A stretch of 9,412 nt of DNA from Thermoactinomycetaceae bacterium (GCA_025449475.1 JANWJM010000015.1:1-9412), one strand, 5' to 3'. Positions 1-6,171 are shown, counted from the first letter of the stretch. Notes: generated by a model not told the origin, from the letters alone. Translations and numbers: made by a program.

Positions 1-477
1 ATGTTCTTTCGCATTCTTTTGAATTTGGATGGGTTCTCCATTTACCAGTATACGATCGGGATTGTCTACCTGTATTTTTAGCGTGATGGGACTGACAACA
101 ATCTTATATGACTTAAAAATTTTTCCTCGATCTTCGATATGGGTTTGATCCACAGACAACTCATCATCATCATTGAATAACTTGTTTACATTATCGCGAT
201 TCACCCAGTTCTCAATAAATTCATCGGTTATCTCCAAATCAGGATCTTTTGATACAAAAAATTCTTTCATCTTACCATAGTCTTTTTTGGCGATCGCGCT
301 TTCAAGTTCTTCTCTTAAATCTTCTTTGCTCGTACTTGTGTAAGCTCCTATGAGAACAAACCCAACGAATAAGACAACTGCAGCCCCAATGGCAATGATT
401 CGATTTTGGAGTACCCAATCAACGCTATTATGGTATATCTCTTTAAGTGAATCAAGCAATCTCTCCCAAAATGTCAT
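1..477 (-). CDS. TcaA/YvbJ-like single-pass membrane protein, 5' part (runs off left edge)
   Basis: The first 159 residues are visible; the gene continues beyond position 1. There is a short cytoplasmic stretch (about 1-26), one membrane helix (about 27-46), then an outside domain. That domain starts with a charged helix (KEDLREELESAIAKKDYGKM, residues 51-70), followed by a strand-rich part with YKIVVSPITLKIQV at 124-137 and ILVNGEPI at 143-150. The order helix, 'AIxKKDY', 'YKIxVxPxxLK', 'xVNGxxI' recalls the extracellular repeats of TcaA/YvbJ proteins of Firmicutes, but the usual N-terminal zinc ribbon is absent. The topology (short inside, one helix, outside domain) would also suit a VirB8-like channel protein, and the position after a VirB6-like gene makes that worth weighing. 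The start is the first ATG after an in-frame TGA. Its Shine-Dalgarno site is weak: a G5 run lies about 13 bases upstream. I see no good promoter between the upstream terminator and this start, so it may depend on read-through. Confidence 0.75.
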   Translation of the reverse strand, partial: MTFWERLLDSLKEIYHNSVDWVLQNRIIAIGAAVVLFVGFVLIGAYTSTSKEDLREELESAIAKKDYGKMKEFFVSKDPDLEITDEFIENWVNRDNVNKLFNDDDELSVDQTHIEDRGKIFKSYKIVVSPITLKIQVDNPDRILVNGEPIQIQKNAKEH

Positions 478-509
478 AATTCTAAATACGCCCCCAATTA
501 TGAAATTTC

Positions 510-547
510 AAAAGGGAGGGACTCCTGTTTAGCAGTCCCCCTCTTTT
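510..547 (-). terminator. Hairpin terminator after the trbL-like gene
   Basis: On the minus strand the transcript reads AAAAGAGGGGGACT, a 10-base loop, then AGTCCCTCCCTTTT. The stem has about 12 pairs with one mismatch and one G-U pair. It begins 11 bases after the stop of the trbL-like gene and precedes the TcaA-like gene. On the plus strand the arm also ends in T5, so it could work both ways, but no plus-strand gene runs into it. With only four U's in the minus direction it may be leaky, letting the downstream gene be transcribed. Confidence 0.75.
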
Positions 548-558
548 TGTAGAAAGGA

Positions 559-1770
559 TTATGGTTTAACAAAACTAAGTGCTGTTCGAGTAACTGTTTT
601 CGCTGTATGGACACCAGTGCGAACACCTGACATTACGCTAGACGTTGCTCCTGTGGAATACATCCACTCCCGTAGAAATCCTGGGGCGCGAAAAGCGACA
701 ACCAGAAAACCGATCGATAAAAGAAGTCGATAAGGAGCATAAATATCAAGACTAAGAGATGATTTAAGCACTGACAGCCAAATAACAACCAACATCACTT
801 GTACAACTTGCGTAAAGATTGCCGCTAAGAGATGGCGCCACCAAACCGGAAAAATATTGTATTCTTGATTGATGTTTGTCGCGATCGCAAAGGGTCCTAA
901 TATCATTAATAGGGCGATTTCCGCATACCGTATAATAAATTGCAACATAATGATTACCAGGAAAATTAGGATAACTACACATAAGACGAAATGCAATTCA
1001 TTGATAACAGGAAGATAGACTGGCGATGATGGTTTCAACAACCCGATAAGAATCGTCGCCCCGATCACAGATTGATGTGGTTCCAAAAAAGCATCAATTA
1101 ATAATTTATTCAAACGAAGTAACATTTTAATGATTTCCGGTTCAAGAGCGATCAAAATACTGGTGATGACCAAACGTTTAATTAACAACTTTAGATGCGT
1201 CGAATCTACCTCGACGGTATAATAAGCCAATACACGTATGCTTTGAAAGGTTAAGAACAAAATTAAAAACGTCCATGCTAAATCCTGAACAATTTTTTGA
1301 TAATGGATGAAAATCCCTTTCGTTCCTTTTCCATATAACTTTTCTTCCGAAATAATAATGATGTCCACAAAATATTCGCAAGTTTGTTTGAAAGTATTAA
1401 CTAATTTTATTTTTGCCCATGTAGCAAAATAACAAGTAGGATCCATTTTGCACTTTTCATAGTTCGCTTGGTCTGGCAATATTTCATTCATCAACTTCCT
1501 TGCTGCATCTTCCACTTCAGTTGCCACTGTTTTCCCTACTTGTTGCCCCGTTTTTTGTACCTTTGTTTTTGTATAATCAACTAATCCCTTATTCCATATA
1601 TCCTTGATTTCATCAACGACCCCTTCGAAGAACCCCTTATTCTCCGCTGGTTCCTTTGTTTCTGCATAACCAACCTCTTGTCCCAAGGATAAAGTTAGAA
1701 AAACAGTCATGACGATAACAAAGCAAAAGCGCAGGTAACTTCTTCCGATAGTCATGATCGGTGGTCGCAA
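559..1770 (-). CDS. TrbL/VirB6-like polytopic conjugation channel protein
   Basis: 403 residues. A signal peptide is likely (hydrophobic residues about 14-30, possible cleavage after VGYA near residue 36). A charged outside region of about 120 residues follows, containing a CKMDPTC pair (C107, C113) and C131. Then come about six hydrophobic segments (about 161-184, 199-218, 258-280, 283-298, 317-336, 347-361) and a basic tail. The stretch with EIALLMILGPFAIA (284-297) followed by a WWRHLLAAIFTQVVQ block (310-324) is typical of the TrbL/VirB6-like membrane proteins of Firmicutes T4SSs, which form the inner channel platform. The start is TTG: AGAGAGG lies 9 bases upstream of it, while the first ATG (codon 6) is too far from that site. 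It is the last gene before a terminator, downstream of the lipoprotein and VirB4 genes. Family assignment is by topology and motif memory; the T4SS context makes it fairly safe. Confidence 0.82.
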   Translation of the reverse strand: MRPPIMTIGRSYLRFCFVIVMTVFLTLSLGQEVGYAETKEPAENKGFFEGVVDEIKDIWNKGLVDYTKTKVQKTGQQVGKTVATEVEDAARKLMNEILPDQANYEKCKMDPTCYFATWAKIKLVNTFKQTCEYFVDIIIISEEKLYGKGTKGIFIHYQKIVQDLAWTFLILFLTFQSIRVLAYYTVEVDSTHLKLLIKRLVITSILIALEPEIIKMLLRLNKLLIDAFLEPHQSVIGATILIGLLKPSSPVYLPVINELHFVLCVVILIFLVIIMLQFIIRYAEIALLMILGPFAIATNINQEYNIFPVWWRHLLAAIFTQVVQVMLVVIWLSVLKSSLSLDIYAPYRLLLSIGFLVVAFRAPGFLREWMYSTGATSSVMSGVRTGVHTAKTVTRTALSFVKP

Positions 1771-1788
1771 TGATTGAATCCTCTCTTT

Positions 1789-1854
1789 CTAAAAGATGTT
1801 CCAGCGAGATTTCAAATCATATATTGATCTTCCTCCATATTTTCTATTATCCAT
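1789..1854 (-). CDS. Possible 21-residue small ORF between lipoprotein and trbL-like genes
   Basis: The ORF starts MDNRKYGG and ends SRWNIF. ATG is preceded by TTTGGAG with 5 bases of spacing, and the TAG stop sits just before the Shine-Dalgarno site of the trbL-like gene. It lies in the same frame as that gene, separated from it by TAG plus six codons. It could be a tiny protein, a coupling leader for the TTG-started gene downstream, or chance. No family is recognised and the peptide has no hydrophobic helix. Confidence 0.28.
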   Translation of the reverse strand: MDNRKYGGRSIYDLKSRWNIF

Positions 1855-1884
1855 TTGGGCTCCAAAGTTTTCACACAGCCAAAA

Positions 1885-2268
1885 CTACTCTTTTTTTAAC
1901 TCACATATGCTACTTGATTGTTCGCCTCGCCAAATCGTTAATATGTCCTTATCGATTGTCGCTCGAAATGTATGAAACTCATCATCGTCGATAGAATAAT
2001 ACTCCAGTTCATATCGATTGTCTTGCATCGGTTTCAATGAGCCAGAGCCAATCGCTAATTCGATATCTCTATAGACAAACAATTCATATTTTCCCGCATC
2101 ATTTTTCTCCCCAATTTCCATAGATTTTATTTCACCTGCACATCGTCCATCCACAAGCGTCCATTTTGTATTCTTAACTTCAGTATCCGAGTTTTCATTT
2201 CCACAACCAGCACTCATCCATAAAACAACCACCAACAATGGAATGATTAGAAATCGTGATTTGCGCAT
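1885..2268 (-). CDS. Small lipoprotein of unknown function in the T4SS operon
   Basis: 127 residues. The N-terminus has MRKSR, a hydrophobic stretch (about 6-18) and a lipobox-like SAGC with the lipidated cysteine at 22, so the mature form would be an extracellular membrane-anchored protein of about 106 residues. The mature part is acidic and strand-rich, with two further cysteines (in GRC and SSSIC) that could form a disulfide. The frame is open further upstream, but AAGAGGGAG directly before this ATG and the position of the signal peptide fix the start at 2268. It lies 37 bases after the VirB4 gene and before the VirB6-like gene. Small lipoproteins occupy the VirB7 position in many T4SSs, but I see no sequence similarity to VirB7; that role is inferred from position only. 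Confidence 0.82.
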   Translation of the reverse strand: MRKSRFLIIPLLVVVLWMSAGCGNENSDTEVKNTKWTLVDGRCAGEIKSMEIGEKNDAGKYELFVYRDIELAIGSGSLKPMQDNRYELEYYSIDDDEFHTFRATIDKDILTIWRGEQSSSICELKKE

Positions 2269-2305
2269 AATCTCCCTCTTCTTTGATGATGTCGTCCATA
2301 TAAGA

Positions 2306-4204
2306 TCAGTGGATTTCATGTTCTCTTTTTCTTCCTCCATACTTTCGTTCATACCATTCGGGATCCCACAGCTTTAACTCTTCCGGTGTCAGTTCGATTT
2401 GGATATTGGCTTTTTTGGAACCGACCACATAGATGCCTTTCCCCGCATTTTTATGTTTATCGGCATCCCGAACCACAAGTAAGCGTTGTTCTTCTTCGGA
2501 AAAGTTTTCCGAAGTTTTGCTCATGATGGCATTCATCTCTTCCTGAAGCATCGGTAAATACAATTTGGTAATGGAGTTTAAGATCACCGCCTCACCATAG
2601 TTTTTGGATCCTTCCACCGCACTTAAAAAGTCTCCTACTTGCTGCGTTGCCGAGGTGACACCTCCACGAAAGGAGCGAATCAGCTTATACATCGATGAGA
2701 GAAATTGCATCGCCAACGGATTCTTGGGATCCGATAAAATATGAGCTTCATCGACATATATTTGATTGGTTACGGTTTTATCAAGGGTTGCATCATCCCA
2801 CAAAAATGTCAGGATGTTATACATCGCTACTTGTTGCAACTCTTCATCATCGCGCAAATCGAACAGGTCGAAACAGATCAAGTCTTTGGATAAATCAACA
2901 TTTGTGTATCCATTAAACGCTTTGGAATAGGAGCCCTTCACATAGGGATATAGAACCTGATAAAATCCGTTTAGTTTTTGAAATTGCTCATCTTTGGACA
3001 TCAACAGTTGGATAAACTGATACAAATCACCCATGGTTGGGTAATCTTGCGGGGTGAGTTTGGAAAAATCGGTATCCCATGTGATTCCCCTTTGTTCGTA
3101 AAGCTTGATACATATTTTTTCCAACATCGCCAGCTCCACCTGCTGGTCTTTGAGATCTTTAAACATCAAGGTAAACAATGTTTTCAACCGACCTATTTTT
3201 TGATGCAACAGTGAGGCTTCGACGGGCTTTCCCTCTTCGTCGGTGGCAATGGTGGCATTCATAATTTCAAAGGGATTGATAATGTTGTTATTCATTGGGG
3301 AAATTTTGATCCACTCTCCACCCAGTTGAATAAACTTTTCGCCGAATTCTCCTTTGGGATCAATCACACGGATCACAGTATCCTGGATCCACCGTCGCAT
3401 CATATCTGCAAAAAGATAGGTGGACTTCCCACCGCCACTGGTTGCGATGACAACTTCATTGCGATTTAATAGAGCATCGTGATCCACCACAACCAAACTG
3501 TTGGTCTTCAGGTTTTTTCCTTTAATAATCCCTTTCTCTGAAAAGATTTCGGATTCATCAAAAGGGAATAAGGAGGACAACGCTTCTGCATCAAAGTTTC
3601 GATATGTTAACTCCGGTATTCGATGCTGACGCAAAGGTAAAACCGATTGAAATGCATCGATCATCCGAAAATGAGGGGTGAGCAACTTAAGATGCTTACT
3701 GGTTAGGGTTTTGACCAAATGAGTCACATAATCCAATTCCTCTAAGCTTGAGGCTTGAATATGGATCAGCATATGTTCGACAAACATTTCACTACTGCCA
3801 CCACTTAGATTGGTAAGAAGCAGTTCGGCATCTTTGAGGTCGTTCTCGATTTTCACTTGATCGGCGGGTCGAAGACGCGGTTCCATCAATCGGCTGCGAT
3901 ATTCGACAACGGCTTTATTTAGCGCTTTAATCATATCATCCGCAGAAGTGGGTTCGATGTGATGAACAATCGAAACATTGGCGTTCATCATATGTAATTT
4001 GGCTAAGAAATTAGCCGTTACATCATTGGCAAAATGAGCAACTGCCAAAGTTCGCACATAGTTCCCACCGAGACGAACGTAGTTTGGATGCTCCTCGATA
4101 CTATCCGGCGAAAGAAGATCAAGCAGACCTTGATCCTCTTCAATTAAACTCTCAATGCTCTTCTCCTGAGAATCTGGTTTTTTCGATCGAATAAATGGAA
4201 ACAT
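2306..4204 (-). CDS. VirB4/TrsE-like T4SS ATPase
   Basis: 632 residues, close to the usual size of Gram-positive VirB4/TrsE proteins. The N-terminal region (about 40-200) has the VirB4 pattern GGNYVRTLAV (47-56), hydrophobic strands and a charged helix. The C-terminal ATPase domain carries Walker A (ATSGGGKST, 254-262; K260), Walker B (QIYVDEAHI, 481-489; D485, E486) and a sensor-like TSATQQVGDF (517-526). The first glycine of the classic Walker A is an alanine, which should not abolish nucleotide binding. VirB4 is the cytoplasmic or membrane-associated motor that energises assembly and transfer. The start has AAAGAAAGGG just upstream, 16 bases after the stop of the TrsD-like gene. It sits in the middle of the minus-strand operon. 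It is the strongest single piece of evidence that this operon encodes a T4SS. Confidence 0.95.
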   Translation of the reverse strand: MFPFIRSKKPDSQEKSIESLIEEDQGLLDLLSPDSIEEHPNYVRLGGNYVRTLAVAHFANDVTANFLAKLHMMNANVSIVHHIEPTSADDMIKALNKAVVEYRSRLMEPRLRPADQVKIENDLKDAELLLTNLSGGSSEMFVEHMLIHIQASSLEELDYVTHLVKTLTSKHLKLLTPHFRMIDAFQSVLPLRQHRIPELTYRNFDAEALSSLFPFDESEIFSEKGIIKGKNLKTNSLVVVDHDALLNRNEVVIATSGGGKSTYLFADMMRRWIQDTVIRVIDPKGEFGEKFIQLGGEWIKISPMNNNIINPFEIMNATIATDEEGKPVEASLLHQKIGRLKTLFTLMFKDLKDQQVELAMLEKICIKLYEQRGITWDTDFSKLTPQDYPTMGDLYQFIQLLMSKDEQFQKLNGFYQVLYPYVKGSYSKAFNGYTNVDLSKDLICFDLFDLRDDEELQQVAMYNILTFLWDDATLDKTVTNQIYVDEAHILSDPKNPLAMQFLSSMYKLIRSFRGGVTSATQQVGDFLSAVEGSKNYGEAVILNSITKLYLPMLQEEMNAIMSKTSENFSEEEQRLLVVRDADKHKNAGKGIYVVGSKKANIQIELTPEELKLWDPEWYERKYGGRKREHEIH

Positions 4205-4220
4205 CGCATTCCCTTTCTTT

Positions 4221-4823
4221 CTAAAATAAAAATTCGTTCTTCTTTTTTAGTTGTTCCGCTGCTTCAATCAGATTCTTTGGACCTATCTGATAGGGATAAT
4301 GTTTGGTGTCCCCAATTTCATAGATTTGCGCATTCTCGTAATCAAAGAACATATGGAGATACTTTTTCAATTCGTTATTTGAAAGTTCGTATGCTTCCAA
4401 CTTCTGCTGATAGAGCATCTCTTCAATTCCTAATTTTAAGTCATTTGTGCGCATTTTTAATCGTTCGATCGCCTTCTCTTTGTCAGCTGCATTGGTAAAC
4501 TTCTCATCGATCACCACATACCGGTTGCGCCGTATCATTTCACGATCTTCTTGGAGTTGTTTGGCATATTCAATATAACTTTTGAGCATCTTTCTCTTAT
4601 AAGGATTTTGCTGTTCCCGATAACGCCTGCGCAACTGAAAGATGTAATCCTTGAGATCGACGGGTTCTGCCACGCGAGCAATTTGGATCGGTTTGTCCAA
4701 GGTTTTCAAGAAGCTCTCGTATCCTTCCAATACTTCTCTCTCTTCTGCATAGGACATCAAATGCGTGTTCACCGCGGTGACTGCCAAAACCTTAATCAGA
4801 CGTTGATCCTTGGTCTCGATCAT
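4221..4823 (-). CDS. TrsD-like VirB4-partner protein, main ORF downstream of an in-frame TAG
   Basis: 200 residues, soluble, rich in charge, with a likely helical or coiled region (about 55-145). The N-terminal part reads TKDQRLIKVLAV, then E-x3-LEGYESFLKTLDKPIQI (about 30-48), then DLKDYIFQLRRRY and RNRYVVI (99-105). This order resembles the N-terminal domain of VirB4-type proteins and the separate small TrsD/TraD-type protein encoded just upstream of VirB4 in staphylococcal trs/tra operons (from memory). The ATG at 4823 has only a poor Shine-Dalgarno site. The frame is open upstream for 24 more codons apart from one TAG, and those codons encode the usual start of this family (see 4830-4904). 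The ORF as it stands is therefore probably the larger part of a gene of about 227 codons, made by re-initiation, read-through, or not at all. The stop lies 16 bases before virB4. Confidence 0.78.
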   Translation of the reverse strand: MIETKDQRLIKVLAVTAVNTHLMSYAEEREVLEGYESFLKTLDKPIQIARVAEPVDLKDYIFQLRRRYREQQNPYKRKMLKSYIEYAKQLQEDREMIRRNRYVVIDEKFTNAADKEKAIERLKMRTNDLKLGIEEMLYQQKLEAYELSNNELKKYLHMFFDYENAQIYEIGDTKHYPYQIGPKNLIEAAEQLKKKNEFLF

Positions 4824-4829
4824 CTCATT

Positions 4830-4904
4830 CTAGATCCCACGAATTGGAATCCATTCTTGTACCGATTGTTGTGGGGTTTGTTTTTGCTGTTTCCTACCTA
4901 TCAC
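4830..4904 (-). pseudogene. N-terminal segment of the TrsD-like gene, ended by in-frame TAG
   Basis: GTG at 4902-4904 opens a 24-codon frame ending QEWIPIRGI and then TAG (4830-4832). After TAG the same frame continues Asn-Glu and then the Met of the 200-residue ORF. VirB4/TrsD-type proteins usually begin with a Q/K-rich tail, then a 'xxWxPIxxI' segment, then 'xxxIxTKDGxxVKVLxV'; here the first two parts are before the TAG and the third directly after it, with no frame change. A G5 run 7 bases before GTG can serve as ribosome site, and the upstream frame is closed by TGA just before it. The simplest reading is a single-base nonsense change in one codon. A real short leader peptide that couples translation to the downstream ORF is also possible. 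Confidence 0.6.
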
Positions 4905-4919
4905 CTTTCAACCCCCATT

Positions 4920-5246
4920 CTACGGTCTCATCTTGCGCCGATAGTAGAATTTTTTTTGCCGTTGATTGTACTGAATTCGCCATCGAAGCTGCTGAAATAA
5001 ATTAATATTTTGACGCTCTGGGATGGGGCGAACAAATACCAGCGCCGCTCCAACAATAAATGGCAAACATGAAAAAAAGACTTGAACCTGAAGACTTGCT
5101 CCTTCGGGCAAAAACAGATAAATCAAATAGCCCAATAGAATGGTCGGCAATAGAAAGATCAAGTCTTTCGCCGTGATAAAACGCCAGATATAAAAGTTGT
5201 TATCAATCTGATGTGGGATTTTAAACTTTTTGCGTTCAGTAACCAT
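4920..5246 (-). CDS. PrgI/VirB3-like small membrane protein of the T4SS
   Basis: 108 residues. It begins with a short polar N-terminus containing FKIPHQID (8-15), then ITAKDLI and two membrane helices (about 29-46 and 53-73), a short loop between them (PEGAS), and a basic C-terminal tail rich in R, Q and Y. The 'K-I-P-x-x-I ... T-x-x-D-L' start and the two-helix hairpin are typical of PrgI/TrsC/VirB3-type proteins, which anchor VirB4 at the membrane. Gene order (pilin-like, VirB3-like, TrsD-like, VirB4) fits that role. GGGAAGGGGA lies four bases before the ATG, and the previous gene ends 15 bases upstream. No odd features. Confidence 0.8.
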   Translation of the reverse strand: MVTERKKFKIPHQIDNNFYIWRFITAKDLIFLLPTILLGYLIYLFLPEGASLQVQVFFSCLPFIVGAALVFVRPIPERQNINLFQQLRWRIQYNQRQKKFYYRRKMRP

Positions 5247-5261
5247 TCGTTCCCCTTCCCA

Positions 5262-5561
5262 TTAATCAAATACAATCGCCTTTTCTAACCATTCCACAAT
5301 TGATCTAGCAGAAAAAGCAATAATTGCCGCCAAACCAGTCCACCAAAGACCCGATTTAAACTTCTGACGTTGATGTTCATCAGTAGACATCATTGCCGCA
5401 ATCGCCAAACCAATAAATGCAAGTGTTGCGATTGGAGCTACAATCATGGAAAATCCTCCAACAACATCCTTTATTAAAAAATCTTTCACTGCCTTAAATG
5501 GACTTGGAGCTTGTTCGTTTTGATTTAACAACACCCACAGATAAAATAGTAATGGCTTCAT
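5262..5561 (-). CDS. VirB2/TrbC-like two-helix pilin candidate, first gene of the T4SS operon
   Basis: 99 residues. A short hydrophobic N-terminus (3-12) is followed by an amphipathic stretch, a long hydrophobic helix rich in A, G and I (about 36-58), a short polar loop (TDEHQRQKFKSG, 60-71) and a second helix (about 72-88). This architecture is that of VirB2/TrbC-family pilins and their Gram-positive counterparts, which line the transfer channel. The N-terminal segment may be part of a signal sequence, but no clear signal peptidase site is visible. The gene is first after the promoter at 5611-5639, with GGAGAGGAG about 10 bases before the ATG. Assignment rests on size, topology and position next to VirB3- and VirB4-like genes rather than on a sequence motif. 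Confidence 0.7.
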   Translation of the reverse strand: MKPLLFYLWVLLNQNEQAPSPFKAVKDFLIKDVVGGFSMIVAPIATLAFIGLAIAAMMSTDEHQRQKFKSGLWWTGLAAIIAFSARSIVEWLEKAIVFD

Positions 5562-5610
5562 CTCTTTTCCACTCCTCTCCTATAAAATCACCCTCTTACA
5601 TACCATTTTC

Positions 5611-5639
5611 ATTATAGAGAAGTAACAAAATAGTGTAAA
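5611..5639 (-). promoter_or_regulatory. Sigma-A-type promoter of the T4SS operon
   Basis: On the minus strand TTTACA (5634-5639) and TATAAT (5611-5616) are 17 bases apart, five of six and six of six matches to consensus. Transcription would start near 5604, leaving a leader of about 43 bases before the first ATG at 5561. No second equally good promoter is seen within the operon downstream, so all genes to 559 are probably one transcript. Confidence 0.8.
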
Positions 5640-5640
5640 G

Positions 5641-5909
5641 ACATTAAAGGATTCGTATAATGATTAGATATTTTATATTGCCACTAATAAATTTAGTTTA
5701 ACTATTATGCTTAATAAACGCTCCTCGATTCATCGTTTCCTCACGTTTTTCTCATTGTCCATATCCACAACCGAGCTTACATCCATCGTAGAGATATGAT
5801 TGTCTTTAATTAGAATGTGGAATCTTTCCCATTTTCGTGTTTTTCCTATAACCAATCTCCTCTGTGATTCATAGATTATAATAATCGGCGCAACAGAGGA
5901 GGGGGAGGA
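5641..5909. other. Divergent intergenic region with operator-like palindromes
   Basis: This AT-rich stretch separates the minus-strand T4SS operon from the plus-strand small gene. At 5683-5704 there are overlapping inverted arms (ACTAA at 5683-5687, TTAGT at 5693-5697, and the palindrome TAGTTTAACTA at 5694-5704), about 45-65 bases upstream of the T4SS -35 box, which could bind a repressor or activator. No tRNA, integrase gene or obvious attachment site is seen. A minus-strand open frame overlapping 5730-5990 has no usable start and is not called. Confidence 0.45.
5850..5882 (+). promoter_or_regulatory. Possible sporulation (sigma-K-like) promoter for the 80-residue gene
   Basis: AACC (5850-5853), 16 bases, then CATAGATTA (5870-5878) fits the AC-16-CATAnnnTA pattern known for sigma-K in Bacillus. 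A TATAAT at 5877-5882 also overlaps, but has no credible -35 box. The start of transcription would fall about 25 bases before the ATG. The motif is short, so a chance match is possible. Confidence 0.35.
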
Positions 5910-6152
5910 ATGTACCTTTCTAGAAGAATTATCTATCTGCGTCCTGGTGAAACAAGGCAAATCAAATGTGGTCAACCCAAACCACGTCATATCTCCAAAT
6001 TTGTGATCCGTCCGGGTGAATTACTCATTGTCCTCTGCGGTTCCATTTGGCATCGTTTTACCTTTGCTTGTGGCTTTCCTCGGCGTGTGCGCGTCGTCTT
6101 GGTGAAAAAAAACCGATTGCTCAATGTGTCCTGCAAATCACATTCAGACTAG
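5910..6152 (+). CDS. Very basic 80-residue protein with RPGE-x5-CG repeat, unknown function
   Basis: 80 residues. It has an excellent ribosome site (AGAGGAGG, 7 bases before the ATG), and the stop codon lies inside the stem of a terminator, so the gene is very likely real. The product has about 17 Lys/Arg against 3 acidic residues, and four cysteines (20, 43, 54, 75). Residues 9-21 and 32-44 form an internal repeat: both read hydrophobic-x-R-P-G-E, five residues, C-G. A third CG occurs at 54-55. The spacing of hydrophobic residues suggests a small beta-rich domain; there is no signal peptide or clear membrane helix. I recognise no family. It is transcribed away from the T4SS operon and ends before metY. 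A possible sporulation promoter lies upstream, so a spore-related role is one guess; a repeat-based nucleic-acid-binding role suggested by the charge is another. Confidence 0.78.
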   Translation: MYLSRRIIYLRPGETRQIKCGQPKPRHISKFVIRPGELLIVLCGSIWHRFTFACGFPRRVRVVLVKKNRLLNVSCKSHSD

Positions 6153-6171
6153 GAATTTGCCTAGTCTTTTT
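6147..6171 (+). terminator. Terminator of the 80-residue gene
   Basis: GACTAGG, loop AATTTG, CCTAGTC, then T5. The seven-pair stem is perfect and its left arm includes the TAG stop codon. Confidence 0.88.

Noticed and set aside
478..509. TTGAAA followed after 17 bases by TATTTA as a promoter for the TcaA-like gene.
   Set aside because: The -10 box is poor and transcription would begin at or after the start codon.
4221..4823. That the TrsD-like ORF and the VirB4 ORF are one broken VirB4 gene.
   Set aside because: The 632-residue protein has its own complete N-terminal VirB4 domain, start codon and ribosome site, so the two are separate partners as in trs-type operons.
4830..4832. General reassignment of TAG to an amino acid in this genome.
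   Set aside because: Several neighbouring genes (prgI-like, TrsD-like, lipoprotein, 80-residue gene) end properly at TAG, one of them inside a terminator stem.
5730..5865. Minus-strand open frame whose tail (FHILIKDNHISTMDVSSVVDM) faintly resembles RemB/DUF370-type small regulators.
   Set aside because: No start codon with a usable ribosome site (the only TTG sits one base from AGAGGAG), its longer version overlaps the well-supported 80-residue gene, and the likeness covers too few residues. A degraded fragment is possible but not supported.
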